From Staphylotrichum longicolle (Eukaryota; Ascomycota; Sordariomycetes; Sordariales; Chaetomiaceae), in NCBI GenBank assembly GCA_019096155.1, contig JAHCVI010000001.1, forward strand, positions 12,983,243 to 13,047,242: DNA of 64,000 nt. Direction: 5' to 3'. Positions 10,568-22,479 of the stretch are shown here, piece by piece. The notes below the pieces were generated by a model. It did not search any database and was not told the origin of the DNA. It worked only from the letters and a program-made list of their open reading frames with translations. How positions within the stretch are numbered: position 1 is the first letter of the stretch; every line of letters starts with the position of its first letter. Made by a program: the position numbers and the translations under genes.

Positions 10568-13264
10568 GAAGGGCCGCAAGTTCTCCACGGGCACCTCGGT
10601 GCACCGTAAGCGTCAGATGAGCACGCTCGTTGAGCGGGAGGGTCACTTTGGTCTAGCTCTCACGGTTTGTCATCCCCCCTTGCTGAGCTGTGTTTTAACT
10701 TTCTCCTTTCTTTGCTTCTATCTGCTCCTTCCAGCTTCCTCATTGCCTCCATTGAATTTGCAGCAAAACCTCCTGCTGTCTCTCCAAATCTCAGCTCACT
10801 CGTCATTTATCGAGACAACGCGCTGTTCCTGCGTCTGGACATGGCTATGTTTTGACCTTACTAATAGACCCTCTACCTGGGTATTTCTGCCGTCTTTTCT
10901 GATGACCACACCGCCGTCGTGGCCCTGGCGATTCATGACACCGTCTACCTGGTCGACTTCTCCGTCAAGTACATCATGCTCGACGATGCTATGAAGATGG
11001 GTGCCGACAGCATCGCTGACTATGTTGTCGCTGAGGTCGAGAGGTACGAGCACGAGAACTTCTCAAAGTTCATCGGCGCTGGCCTCCCTACCACGTTCAA
11101 GACCATGAGCCCGACCTTGTGCTCCCGCCTCTGGCTCGAGCTGGATATTGTGCCCATTGTCATGCGGCCGGATGACGAGCACAAGGAGCAGTCTTTTTGG
11201 GATGTCAAGTGCGTCGATGAGCAGGCCGATTCCATGGCCTGGAAATGCGTTATGTGAGTGGAACATGACAATACCTGGGCCTTGAACGAGCTGAAACGCC
11301 ACTTTAGAAACTTCGGGCCTTTCCTCGTTCCGCTCCTTCAAGTCGGCTGGCGTGGTATCGTCCAGACCGACGCGGGCTTCCGTGCCTACCTGACTACGGT
11401 CTAGAACCACAAGGACAGCTGCGGTCAAGCCACTTGGGAAACTATGCTGACTTTTGCTAAGAAGCTTAGAAGCAATAAGACTAAGGTTGCCTTCTTTAGC
11501 TCTACTCCTTAGGGTGGTGGTGTTGCCCTTATGCGTCACTCTCTGGTGCGATTCGCCCGTCTTATGGGCATCGACTTGACGTGGTATGGTGAGTACAAGC
11601 TCCCCTTTCTCGGCGATAGTAGGATTATAGGGTAACACCTGTATATAGTGCCCAAGCCTCGACCGGGCGTGTTCCGTATCACCAAGAACATCCACAATAT
11701 TCTCTAGGGAGTCAGCCACCTGGACTAGCGCATCACGGCCGAAGAGAAGTAGGCTATCGTTGACTGGATTATGGAAAATGCAAACCGATACTGGTTCTCC
11801 GAGGACGGACCCCTACGCTCCCTAGAGGAGGGCGGTGCCGATGTTGTGATAGTGAGCATTTTTTTTTTATGTGCTCCCCGCGGGCCCCTGCAGGTCCCTC
11901 CTCACCGGTCACACCGCCTCCCACCCTCCTTTATGCGCGTCTGGCTGCAAGCCTTGACCAGGGCCACGCCCCGGAACATGGGAAAGAGGGAGGACTTGTC
12001 ACATTACAATCCTCGATGACAGGACGTGCTAACCAACCAAGATTGACGACCTGTAAATGCCGGGCCTCATCCCCCTCATCAAGAAGGTCACACCGGACCG
12101 CCCGGTCCTATACCGATCCTATATCCAGATCCGCAGCGACCTTATCGCCACGGCTGGCTCGCCCCAGGCCGATATCTGGGACTTCCTCTGGAGCAATATC
12201 CAAGGGTGTGACATGTTCATCAGCTACCCAATCCCTATCTTCGTCCCCTATACTATCCCCCGCGAGAAGGTCGTCTACTTACCTACCACCACTGACTGGC
12301 TGGACGGCCTGAACAAGCATCTCAATAAGTGGGATTCAGGCTACTACGGGTATATCTACAACGTCGCCTGCCACTTGCAGCGTATGTAAGCCACGCCGCC
12401 TCCTGCCCCCCTCTCTACCCTTCGCTAATACCCATCTCTCATAGGACTAGACTCGACTGGCCCGCCCGCAAGTATATCATCTAAGTCGCCCGCTTCGACC
12501 CCTCCAAGGGCATCCCTACGGTTATCGACTTGTACGCCGAGTTCCGGCGCCGCTGCGGAAAGGCCGGCATCACCGATGTCCCGTAGCTCGTTGTCTGCGG
12601 CAATGGCTTGGTCGACGACCCCGACGCTAGCGTAATCTACGACTAGACTATGGACTAGCTGGAGACCTACTACCCAGACCTGGTCAAGGACGTTAGCGTT
12701 ATGCGCCTCGACCCTAACGACTAGCTCATCAACATACTCCTCGCCAACGCCCACGTCGTCCTGTAGCTTTCCACCCGCGAGGGCTTCGAGGTAAAGGTCT
12801 CGGAGGCTCTGTACGCCGGCCGCCCTGTTATCGTTACTGCCACTGGTGGCATCCCGCTGTAGGTTAAAGACCGCATCAACGGGTTCCTCGTTGCGCCTGG
12901 CGACTGGAAGGCCGTGGCCGGGCATCTGATGGACCTGTTCACCGACGAGGAGCTGTGGAAGGAGATGAGCTATGCCGCGGCCATGGGGGTGTCGGACGAG
13001 GTCGGCACTGTGGGGAATGCGCTCGGCTGGTTCTACCTCGCGGCCAAGTGGAACGAGGTCGGCGTCGAGAAGCACGGCAAGGGCGGCCTCAAAGGTGGCG
13101 AGAAGTGGGTTAACGATATGGCGCGCGAGGAGGCGGGTTATCCGTATGTCGAGGGCGAGAATCGCTTGCCTAGACACATATCGGGGATCAGAGTTGGCCT
13201 GCCATCAGCCATCTTTTCCAGATCGAGTGCCAGGGGTTTTCCAACATCGCCGGGATCGACTTGA
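10557..13264 (+). pseudogene. ccg-9-like: Trehalose synthase-like GT4 (ccg-9 type), RIP-inactivated
   Basis: The protein resembles Neurospora clock-controlled gene 9, a GT4-type trehalose synthase/phosphorylase. Exons can be placed at 10557-10664, 10868-11253, 11308-11588, 11649-11851, 12042-12385 and 12445-13264, each junction GT-AG and phase-consistent. Landmarks are LYLGISAVFSDDHTAVVALA, LLQVGWRGIVQTDAGFRAYL, LIPLIKKVTPDRPVLYRS, VVYLPTTTDWLDGLNKHLNK, VARFDPSKGIPTVIDLY and the GT4 donor-site region LSTREGFEVKVSEALYAGRP. In-frame stops occur from 11402 to about 12862, about a dozen in all. All are TAG or TAA at positions where Gln fits, for example LTTV*NHKD, TP*GGG and ILL-like NIL*GVSHLD*RIT. 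Trp codons are intact, and the 5' part and the last 130 codons are clean. The copy cannot make full-length protein. Confidence 0.85.
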
Positions 13265-15258
13265 GTTCGAGGATTTTGACCTGGGCGACGGGCCAGTTGA
13301 GGGTGCGGCGAAGCGGTACGTCTTTTTGCAAAGGGATTGGTATGCACTGTGCCAACCTTCGTCGTAGGGTATGGGCCTGCACCTTATATGCGGACCGGCG
13401 GCACGACTCCCACTGGAGCCCCACACTGCCGCAGCCCCACATTGCCGCAGCCCCACATTGTTGTGTGGTGGCTCCTGCGCAGGCTCCTGCCAAGCAGTTT
13501 AATCGATACTCCCAAACTCCTGCAACTTGACACCGATGTCCGACAGGCGTTACTACCCACAAAATTTCCAACACAATGTGCAGCGGTAACAGACTGATGG
13601 AATTGAATGCGTTGCAAGTTTGGTGCGATTTAAAAGCAGTATGCTTCGTACGTGTTGTTTGAGCTGGAGGCGTTTGCTTGCGGCGTTAAGATTGTGCGTG
13701 GGATCGGCTTTTGTGAGTCTCACTTATTTTGCCGCCAGGGACGCAGGTCGGCGGGTGTGTCGGCAGATCCCTCACGAGGGTCGTCCGCATCCACAATTTG
13801 GGAGAGGGAGGAGGCCAGATCACAGTATGCACGCTCCTTGCCTACGATTTAACTGGCACTCACAAATCCTTGCCACCCAAGTTGAGTGCCTGACAGCCTA
13901 AACTCCGTAAAAAATCCAAGAAAATTCGTATGAGAAGTAAAGAATTGAGAACAATAGTGTTGGGAGTTTAGCAGAATATAAGGCTAAATTGCGCTTGTGA
14001 ATACTGTGTGAATCCTAAGGGTACTTGCTCTCCATAGTCTAAGTGTACGGGGATCGTCTGTTTTGCGGTGCCAATTAAATTGCGGGCAGGGAGGCACGTA
14101 CAGTTGACTACGCGCCAACGCAGCTGCGCATCAATCACACCTTGCATCATTCGGATGCATGCAGTCCTCCTCGGCGGGCCTTCGTCCAGCTACCCCTGTC
14201 ACTGCTACTCCGGTAGCCAGGCTCAGTCCCATGCTGCTCCCAGCCTGCCGTGTGGCTGTCCCTTGAACTCCTCTACCTTGCCCGAGCGTCCAGGTATATG
14301 TGGACTCCTCCGTTCAGTAGCGTCTTCGTTTGGGGCCGTTTCAAACTGAGCGGATCATAAACATCACATGCCGTACTCTGTTGCAGGGATCAGGAGCCGT
14401 ACTCGGGTGCCGGTGGGTGGAAAACGCGATATAGGGGGGGGACTTGATAAACGATTAACCGAGGGCAGACAATATGTCCCTTTGCCTCGTCTTGGGACAG
14501 AAGGAAGACCACGGACGAGGCTATCACGGGAGTGCTGGAATGGTCAACCTTGTGACGGGTTTATGATGTTTGCAGTTGCGTGAGGAACGCAACCAAGAGT
14601 GCAGTTGCAGGGATATGTCCTTGCATCAGGCCACAACCCTAACCCTACATACATGACCAAGACACAGCTCTGCCCGTGACAGAGGCTATCGGCGTTGCGA
14701 GTCATCTTTGTCCATTGATGCAACCCGAGCGCGCCCGGTTGGCGCTGTTGCACCTTGGCCAGAACTCATACGCTCCGGAGAGAGACCCACATGGAGGTAC
14801 AGCCCCAGGGGCGGTCTCTTGGGCTAGCGTGATCAGCTGGAGACACCCGATGAGCCCGAGCCGAGAGACTCCGTGGCCCAGAATGCATGTATAAAAAGAG
14901 ACCTTTCCCTCAACGTTTTGTTCCCCTCATACCCGCCATCTAACTCTCTAGGCGGTCGCGCTGCTTCTGATTGATCTTGGGGGCGTATCAATTCTCCCTG
15001 GTGTGATGAATTGTCTTTGACATCCTGATCCTCCAGGGGCTATCAACCCGGCGAGGGTCTCTGCAAGTTTCTATTTATAATGATTTAATCATTTGACCTT
15101 AGTTATTTAGTTAATGATATCTTAAATTTTTGGCCCCTCTCTTCTCCTAGAGAGCCTTTCTGCTGCTTCTGTCTGGGACGTTTCGGTCCAGCAGCAGCTC
15201 TAGCAGCACGCTCGCCGAAGACGTCGCAACGCGGTCGCCCTCAAAATGGCGGCAACGG
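13265..15258. other. Intergenic; holds repeat copy 2
   Basis: No gene seen. 13387-13500 is the second copy of the dispersed GC-rich repeat found at 858-945. 15060-15130 is AT-rich. The stretch around 14890-15250 is probably the promoter and 5' leader of the following PAP2 gene. Confidence 0.5.
13387..13500. repeat. Dispersed GC-rich repeat, copy 2
   Basis: Shares an ordered series of words with 858-945 (atgcggacc, actggagccccacactgcc, attgccgcagcccc, gtggctcctgcgcagg). Within this copy the unit gccgcagccccacatt is repeated in tandem. Confidence 0.6.
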
Positions 15259-15332
15259 ATGCTCCGCTTCATGTCGTGGAGGGAAAAAGTGACGACGCCA
15301 AACACAGAAATCTTTTGAGACCGCCTCCTCAG

Positions 15333-16305
15333 CCGGGTGCTCCAGAAGCTGCCGTTCCTTGTTGAAGTGTGGTACTGGGCGTTAATCTACTGGGTATGCC
15401 CTCTCCCTCTGCCCTTCTATCGCCCCTCCGTCCATTCAAATACCACCCTTCCCTCCCAGGTCTACCAACTCGGCCGCGCCGTCACGGCCGTCGCGCTCCA
15501 AGCGACCACCGTCGAGACGGCGCGCGAGCACGCGCTCCAGGTGATCCAGGTCGAGCAGCGGCTCGGCATCTTCATCGAGCCGACCGTCCAGCAGTGGTTC
15601 CTTCAGCACCCGACGCTCATGCGTTGGACCAACAAGGCATACTCGTTCATCCACATCCCGGGCACCATCCTCTACCTCATCGTCCTGTACTACGTCACGA
15701 CGGCGCTCCCGAGGCACACGATCCAGGAGGCCCAGCGCGCCGGCGCCGTCTTCGACAACTGGCGCGACTGCGTGCCCGCCTTCGGCCCGGCCGTCTACGA
15801 GCGCCGCCGGCGCACCATGGCCATGTGCAACCTGCTCGCCTTCATCGTGTTCACTTTCTGGCCGTGCATGCCGCCCCGCCTGCTGAGCGACCCGGGGTAC
15901 CACGTCGCGGACGCCAAGGAGGCCAAGTCGTTTGGGTTCGTGGATACCGTGCACGGCGCCGACGGCGACAGCAGTGTGTGGACGACGAACCGGTTCTGCA
16001 ACCAGTACGCGGCGATGCCGTCGCTGCACTTTGGGTACTCGTTCCTGATTGGGCTAACGATCCTGACGGTGCCGCTGCGCAAGAAGGGCCGGCTGGGTTG
16101 GCGGCGGCTGGCGATTGTGGCTATCGGGATGGTGTACCCGGCGCTGATCCTAACGGCGATCGTGGCGACGGCGAATCATTTTGTCTTGGACGCGGTTACG
16201 GGCGCGTACGCGTGCATTCTGGCGTGGCACTTTAATGGGGTCTTGTTGAATCTGGTGCCGCTGGAGGATTATTTCTTGGCGTTGGTGAGGATACACAAGC
16301 CTTGA
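15333..16305 (+). CDS. PAP2-superfamily membrane phosphatase/transferase
   Basis: An integral membrane protein of the PAP2 class (inositolphosphotransferase-like branch, as in AUR1-type proteins), acting on lipid phosphates at the membrane. The active-site motifs are CNQYAAMPSLHFGYS (about 16000) and ATANHFVLDAVTGAYA (about 16170), with the two conserved His. Hydrophobic stretches at IPGTILYLIVLYYV, LLAFIVFTFWPC, LAIVAIGMVYPALILTAIVA and YACILAWHFNGVLLNLV fit about six membrane spans. A 66 bp GT-AG intron (15394-15459) is a multiple of three and stop-free, so it can be read through. Removing it joins ALIYW to VYQLGRAV. The start is unsolved: the frame is closed by TGA at 15316, and the likely first exon lies upstream with an acceptor at about 15332 (cctcctcag). 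Candidate ATGs are at 15246 and 15259. Confidence 0.85.
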
Positions 16306-17246
16306 GGGGTTTCGGTGTGGGATGGATTCGGTGAACACATTTGGAGGAGTTCAATCCATTCGGGTGTTGGAGAAGACGGCAAGATGTCACGGCTGAGTTC
16401 GGATTTGGTACATGGGGAGTCCTGGGCTTGCAAAGGCGCATAGGGCAGACACGGATCTCGTCGACTTGCAGACGCAGGAGGCGTTTCTCAGCGAGCCCCT
16501 TAGGAATCTAATCGGTATCCTTCTTTCAGATCGGGCGCATCTTGCATCCTAACAAGCGACATTCCTTTAAATTCACCGTGTGGCGTCTACTTTCTCCCTG
16601 TCTTGCTGGTTTGAAGCCCGATCACAACCCAACGCCCCGGGCCTGAACTCAAGGTTCGGCCCAAAAATGTAGACCGAACCTTATGGGCGAGTTTTCAACT
16701 CCTGTTTTAACCACTTGGCGTAGCCCATTGCGTCATGTGACCACCGGCCCTATTTCTCCGTTTCGGCTTCAGCCTTACTCTCGTCTCTTCAACCTTTCAC
16801 CTCCAGCCCTCGTCATCTCCCGCCTTTGCCTGAAATTGCTCTCATTGTCTGACAACGTGGATGTGCCTGCCCGATCCTCCTGTGCCAGTGGCAGCGCAAC
16901 AGAAACCTCCTCATTCTGCTCCATTCCCGCAACAACCTCATGGCCTCCTCGCTGCCCTAAGACAGAGATGGTAACAGGAACAGGGATTATCAATAGTCAG
17001 AGTTGATGGGATACCATAACTATGTGTGACCGAGGTTATACGTTAGATGAGCAGATATGATTTCGTGGATAGAAACGCATGTAGTGAGAAGCTTTGGACA
17101 CCTGGGTTGATTCAAGCCAATCTAGGCCGGTCCCATGCGCTCATTGAGTCTAGACAACGACTAGTTAACTATCTAGTAGTTATCTGCACATTTATCTTCG
17201 AATTACTGTAACTAGCATTATCTAGAGTATTGAAAGGTTTACAGGT
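16306..17246. other. Intergenic, no gene seen
   Basis: Short frames only; AT-rich around 17100-17240. Confidence 0.5.
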
Positions 17247-17840
17247 TTATGTCAAGAGTGCCCTTTCCCACCTTTTCAATCCCTGTCCCAACAGGCCTCG
17301 TAATCTCCGCCGAAGCCTCAGCTTCTTTATGTCATTCCTCCACAACGTCCACCCGAGTTTGCGGCGGCACCACCAACCAGCATCTCCTGCCTCGGGAGGC
17401 TTTGATGGAATCGAGGAACTGAGGAACGAAACTATCATAGAGCTCTCCATGAGATCGTAGACAAGGCTGACAGCAGAATCCAGCATCGACGGGCTGGGGG
17501 GATTGTCGGATTGGCGAGTGGCAAGCAAGCGAGTCTTGACGTCGAACGGAAGGTTGACTTCGCGCTTCCCGTTTGGGGAGATATAAGTGTCGATTAGGCC
17601 TACCCCGAGGCTTCTTAGGTGCTTATGGTCTGGCGTCAAGGTCGTAGACCGGCTTGGCGTGGTGCGTGTCACTTGCTCGTAGCATACGCGGTATATCGAC
17701 GAGCAACGGATGAATTCCAAAGTCTCTAGAGAGTGGTTGACCACGAGGTGTCGACGAAGTTGTCTAGCGTCCATGGGGGGGGCCGTATCCGAGAGGATAC
17801 TGGCCAAGGTAGGAAGGCTTTGGAGGTGAGGAGAATTCAT
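17247..17840 (-). CDS. RGS-domain protein (small)
   Basis: A 197-residue single-exon frame matching the fungal RGS (regulator of G-protein signalling) pattern: NSPHLQSLPTLASILSDTAPP, RQLRRHLVVNHSLETLEFI (about residues 26-45), LIDTYISPNGKREVNLPFDV (about 82-101) and LDSAVSLVYDLMESSMIVSFL near 120-140. RGS domains speed GTP hydrolysis on G-alpha. The C-terminal 55 residues are basic (RRKLG, RLRRRLRGLLGQG) and lack the membrane segments found in some fungal RGS proteins. No stops or RIP signs. Confidence 0.75.
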   Translation of the reverse strand: MNSPHLQSLPTLASILSDTAPPMDARQLRRHLVVNHSLETLEFIRCSSIYRVCYEQVTRTTPSRSTTLTPDHKHLRSLGVGLIDTYISPNGKREVNLPFDVKTRLLATRQSDNPPSPSMLDSAVSLVYDLMESSMIVSFLSSSIPSKPPEAGDAGWWCRRKLGWTLWRNDIKKLRLRRRLRGLLGQGLKRWERALLT

Positions 17841-18583
17841 GACACAAACGGATAGACGGGAAATGGACGACTGAGACCTAAAGCGGGCAGTAGTGAATGC
17901 GATCTGTTTTTAGATCGCTGGTAACGGGATATCTAGCAGCAGCGTTCCAGACTCGTCCCATCAAGACATACAACAATCTCTAAATGCTCCGTGCGTTCCG
18001 AGGCCGCGGCAAATCGGGTATGATGACTGAACAAATGAGCAGGGAGAAAGAGATCGGGGGAATTGTCGGTATAGGTGGATTATTCAGCAACGAATTATCC
18101 CGAGATCTCGATTTCGAATTACGTAGTACTTCCGTAACACTTCACGCGGTGCTTCCGCTTCTCAAGCGCCCTCTTCTTGAGCGCTGCAGGAACGGTTCTC
18201 ATTTCGAGAAGTCGCTTACCTACCTACTCAAAGAATGCCGTCCATTACGTCGTCGCTTTACCCCCAGGCGCGTGAGAATAGGCTTCCGGGCTGGCATAAA
18301 CTTTATTCTCCTCCAGCTTCTGTTCCTCGCTGTCTTCTGTTATGCATTTGGCTCCTCCTGGGTCCCCGTCTGTTCTTCCACTTAGGACTCATGCTCGCCT
18401 TGGCCCTGGGTCTTATATACATACATGCCTTTTGGCCCCTCTATGCATGACCTTAGCTCCTCACCCCCTCACACACTGGAGTTAGCACAACATCCCTGCC
18501 CCTCCGTCTGGACACCGCAGCGGTGAAGAACAAGAACCATTAATCCTTTCCCCTCGACATTCCCAATCGCTTCTCTCTTAGCC
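17841..18583. other. Intergenic between divergent RGS and Zn2Cys6 genes
   Basis: Shared upstream region of the divergent RGS and zinc-cluster genes. A TATA-like tatatacatac lies at 18414. No gene recognised. Confidence 0.45.
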
Positions 18584-19764
18584 ATGGATAGTGTACCTCC
18601 ACCACCCGACGAGGAGCTTGTCAGACAGGGGCCGAAGAGGTTTCACACAACGTCTAAAGCTATCAAGACAGTACACTGCACCCTGAAGTGGAGGAACGCC
18701 CACGGCCACCCTCCATCACCGGCCCGCGAAAGCCACTCACAACAAGGCAATGGGAAGCATAAGCGAGTATGGAAGGCCTGCGAAAGGTGCCGGATGAAGA
18801 AGACAAAGGTACCCCCACCTTGCTCTTACCATGCCCATGACCGACCAGCATCGTCCACTGACATTGTGCGCAGTGCGATGGGAAGTTTCCGTGCACGCGG
18901 TGCAAGGATGATAAGTTAATCTGCACCGCCGGGGTTCGAAAGAAGACCGAGTATAAAAGGTTGCCTCCAGGATACGCCGAGGTGCTGGAAAACACACAAC
19001 TCGTCCTGATCGCCATGGTGCAGAAGCTCTACTCGATGCTCAGGAACGATGAGACGTGGGAGTTTGGAGAACCAGAACTAAACGATCGTGGCGAACCCGT
19101 CGTCCATAACGTCGCCTCCAAGCTCGGCTGCTTGCGACCGAACAGCGACTTGGATCTCCCCACCCATTCGATATTTCCAGAGGACGAGGCAGGAATGGCC
19201 GAGCTGGCTCGGCAATTGCAAGATCAGGCGGCGGCGTCAGGAGCTGGGGAGATACGACAGACCAGCCGGCAAAAGACGGAATCATGCAGTATATACAACC
19301 AAACCGACCGTGCTAACTCCTCGGCCAAATCAGACGCCGAGGACTCCAACCTCGATTGTGAACCTGACTACCGGAGAGCCGCATTCGGTGCCGCTAGCGC
19401 CGTCAATATGTCCCTCAGCAGCCTTGGCTACGCCGATTTTGACATTTCACCACCGTCGGCCGTACTGTCGGACGGGTTCCCTCCCAACCAGCACTCGCCC
19501 ACCGTATCACAACACACTAGTACCCTCCAGTGGAGCACCAGACCTCCGTCAATGGACTTCGCCGCCCAGAAGATGTGGATGGCTGGCCAAGGCTACATGG
19601 AGACGGATCGCATGAACTGGGGGGTTCTGGCATCTAATTTTGCGATCAAGGGTCAAGAGTTCTCGTCCTCATGTCGGAATTCTGAGGTTATGATGGGAAT
19701 GGGCGACCCTATGATCTACGCTGGGTACGAAGATGATACTTTGCGACCGCTGTCTCCGAGTTGA
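18584..19764 (+). CDS. Zn(II)2Cys6 transcription factor (371 aa)
   Basis: Two exons, 18584-18808 and 18874-19764, joined by a 65 bp GT-AG intron that falls inside the zinc cluster in phase 0. The joined motif reads ACERCRMKKTK then CDGKFPCTRCKDDKLIC, giving Cys66, 69, 76, 82, 85 and 92 (CX2CX6CX5CX2CX6C). A conserved block follows directly (TEYKRLPPGYAEVLENTQ, LIAMVQKLYSML, ELNDRGEPVVHNVASKLGC, IFPEDEAGMAELARQLQ), typical of a fungal regulator subfamily. There is no obvious fungal-specific MHR domain. The C-terminal half is Ser/Pro-rich and probably disordered. It is intact and lies next to the catabolic cluster, but nothing ties it to it. Confidence 0.85.
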
Positions 19765-20832
19765 AGCCATTCTCTGGGGCTTTCGATATGGGGTTGGAGT
19801 TTATGGTGCGCTGGGGGGTTTCTGAAGGAATCCTTGTTTTTTTTTTTGGAAGGGCGCTACGGCACAGGTGCACGGAAGGTAGTATGCCGGTCAACAGGTC
19901 CTCTACCACGCCAATGCTGGGGGGGCCTGTGGCTCCCCAACACCTCCTTCTTCTTTTTTTTTTTTTTTTCTTCTTTTACACCATCCTTTGTTTCGGCTGA
20001 AATCAGGGTGATCAACCACCTCGAGACGTTCAAAGCTCGGCGATATGGCACCCACACAGCCCCGCTCTACGTTTTAGCAGACAAAGGCCTGGGAAACCTC
20101 ATTCGCACACAGATGAAAAGAAAGCCGGTTACCAGCGTTCCTAGCGAAGGTACCAGTATCCGCTTTTAGCTGCATTAGCAAACGGCCATAAGAGTGCCAT
20201 AGATGCACTTCTGGGCTTGTGGTCAACCGTCTGCGGTGGCGTCGATATCACTAAAGATTTGAATTAGAAGAAGGACTCAAGCGATGACCAAGGTTGGACG
20301 TCATTATCGTGGAATCCCCAGGAGGGTAGACTGAGCATTGTGGAGTTGTTACTTTAAGGTGGATGACGGAATCGATGGAAGAGGATATACGCCGCTCCAC
20401 CGGGCTCTAGATAATAGCCACGAGGCCGTCGCGGTCTTCCGTTTGCTCCATAGGGCGACCATGGGCTAAGCCGCCTGGATGCGGAGTTTGAGTAGGGGTA
20501 AAAGAGAGTGTTGGCAGTGATTGCTAGTATTTTTCTACCGACGTAGGTACTTGAACAAGCCAAGAAGAACGTCGTCGTGGCGAAGAACAGAGGATACAAG
20601 AGGGCGACTCCTGCTCAGCGCATCAACGGACAGGTGGACCATGACTTCGAGACGCACTTGGTAGGTACATAATATACACCAGAACTGCCATGGTCATCGA
20701 GTGACCAAGGAAAGCACAATCCACTGGACGTATACAATGAAGCGGTTGAGAAACGTGATACTTTCGACGATCCAGATGTATCAATATCATAACTCGGGTA
20801 CGGCGTTTTTCTCCAAAGTACGAATGATCAAC
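19765..20832. other. Intergenic with poly-T tracts
   Basis: Two T-rich homopolymer runs (about 19838-19849 and 19955-19970) follow the upstream gene. No coding sequence recognised. Confidence 0.5.
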
Positions 20833-21984
20833 TTACTCGAACTTGATCGTATTCTGAAGTTTACCGACCTTCTTCATCTCTACCTCAACCATGTCACCAT
20901 CCTGGAGAAAGGTCTTTGGCTGGCGGAACGCTCCAACGCCCGCCGGAGTGCCTGTCATGACCGCGGTTCCGGCTGGGATCGTGGTACCTAACCGGGTACG
21001 GAAATCAGTATCTGTAGACGAACTCGCTTTGCGGGGTCAAATTGGACACCGGGAGTAGCATTTACATACCCTGGCTCATGTGACTCAAGATGCGCTCCGG
21101 GCTGAAAATCATGTCTTTGGTAAACTCGGCTGTCTGACGGACTTCACCGTTGACTTTGGTCACGACATTGAAGGAGGAGCCGTTCCCGAACGTCTCCGGG
21201 CTGACCAGCGTGGGGCCGATAGGTGCAAACTTGTCGAAGGCCTTGGCGAAGAAGAACTGACCGGCCGAGTAGCGGGGGAGCTGGTACATGCGGCATGAGA
21301 GGTCATTGCCGATGGTGTATCCCAAGATGTAGTCTTTGGCTTCGGCCACGGATACATTTTTTGCGTCCTTTGAGGTCACAAACACAAGTTCGCCCTGCCA
21401 TCGATCAAGTAGAGGCAGATATGTCAGTCCATTATGTATCGATGTGCTATATTGGTCGTGTCCTTACCTCGTAGTCCAGGAGGCTCTTTGCGCAAAAATC
21501 GTTGATGGGAATCTCCTCGCCAGGGCGTGCGAGAGACGCGGCGGGCTTGGTCCACAACGGAGGGACTGCGGGGATATCAAGCTAGCAGTGCCCAAAGGGA
21601 TCAGCAATCTATGACATGGGCATCTCTTGAGGCCAGGGACTTACGTTGGCTTCTCTGGCATGGCTCCGGTAGTTGAGGCCAACGCAGTAAATCGGCAGAT
21701 CGTCCCGAGGAAGAGGTGGTAGTAACTGTCATTACTAAATTGTTAGCCAGCTGATCTAGCTATTCGAAGAACAGAATCTCTGCGTGTCACAGAACGGCAA
21801 GGCTTACCTGGTGCAGCGTGCGAGTCACTTGGTCGGACTGTTGGGCCAGCCCTTCAATGGTTCTGGCGCAGGTGAGTGTGGTGCCGGGTAATGGCGGCCC
21901 ATCGGCGTCAGAACCAAGGTCAGCAAAATAGGAGCTGCTGTCCTCTTCGCTTTCGAAGCGGACAAGGTGACAAAACGGCGACAT
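20833..21984 (-). CDS. Fumarylacetoacetate hydrolase (FAH) family protein
   Basis: Five exons on the minus strand fit exactly: 21984-21808, 21725-21645, 21581-21468, 21394-21070 and 20987-20833. All introns are GT-AG and the joined protein is 283 residues, the usual length. The FAH-family metal site is visible: Glu124 and Glu126 in DYEGELVF, and Asp155 in GYTIGNDLS. The N-terminal stretch YCVGLNYRSHAREAN and the C-terminal MTGTPAGVGAFRQPKTFLQDGD also match the family. Members hydrolyse C-C bonds of diketo acids (fumarylpyruvate, acylpyruvates) or isomerise/decarboxylate meta-cleavage products. The exact substrate cannot be read from sequence. It is divergent from the Zn2Cys6 gene at 22480 and near an extradiol dioxygenase, so processing of a ring-fission product is the favoured role. 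An in-frame ATG at 21990 is an equally possible start. Confidence 0.9.
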
Positions 21985-22479
21985 TTTCATGAGATGAGGA
22001 AACCCGACGTGAGATGCGGCAGAATACAATTCATAATTCACCCACTTATATAGAATTAGTTATGGCTTCCTTTCTGGCAGAATTATGGAAGCCCAATGAG
22101 ACCCACCCTCTCATTGACCCTGGTAACCGGCAGATTCAGCGCCTGTCCTTCAACACCACTTTCAGCGTAGCCTGGAGGAGGACGAGGAGAAGAGCATCGG
22201 AGGAATTGCTGTCGTGTTCTTCCGACGAGAGTGCCCCACCCCACCCATCTTGCATTCCGGCTCGCATTGGATAATTAGATGCGCCGATGGCTCCATCTGC
22301 TCGACTCCCAAAGAAATACTCCAATCCGCCACATCTCGTTGGTCCGACGTCATTCTCCGAGCCATCTACTCTTGCCTCCGCCTCCGCTGCTAGATCACAT
22401 CTTGGCCCGTCTGAGACTTCGGGATCAAGTTCGGAGCAACTTTTCAAGATATTTTCTTGGATGCGCTAATTGCCTTGCC
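21985..22479. promoter_or_regulatory. Divergent promoter FAH / Zn2Cys6 regulator, five TCGGA sites
   Basis: A 495 bp region between two divergently read genes. The word TCGGA or its complement TCCGA occurs at 22197, 22221, 22343, 22356 and 22431, about five times the chance number for this length. The half-site CGG fits Zn2Cys6 regulators. Binding is an inference. Confidence 0.4.

Noticed and set aside
11400..12870. TAG/TAA read as glutamine (code reassignment)
   Set aside because: Stops sit at Gln positions, but intact genes in the same window use CAG/CAA for Gln and TAG/TGA/TAA as stops, some Gln codons in the same exons are unchanged, and His->Tyr and wobble C->T changes also occur. RIP explains all of it.
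14628..14650. Telomere-like ccctaaccctaca
   Set aside because: Only two units and inside intergenic DNA; not evidence of a chromosome end.
15436..16029. Minus-strand frame under the PAP2 gene
   Set aside because: Antisense shadow of a GC-rich gene with PAP2 motifs on the plus strand.
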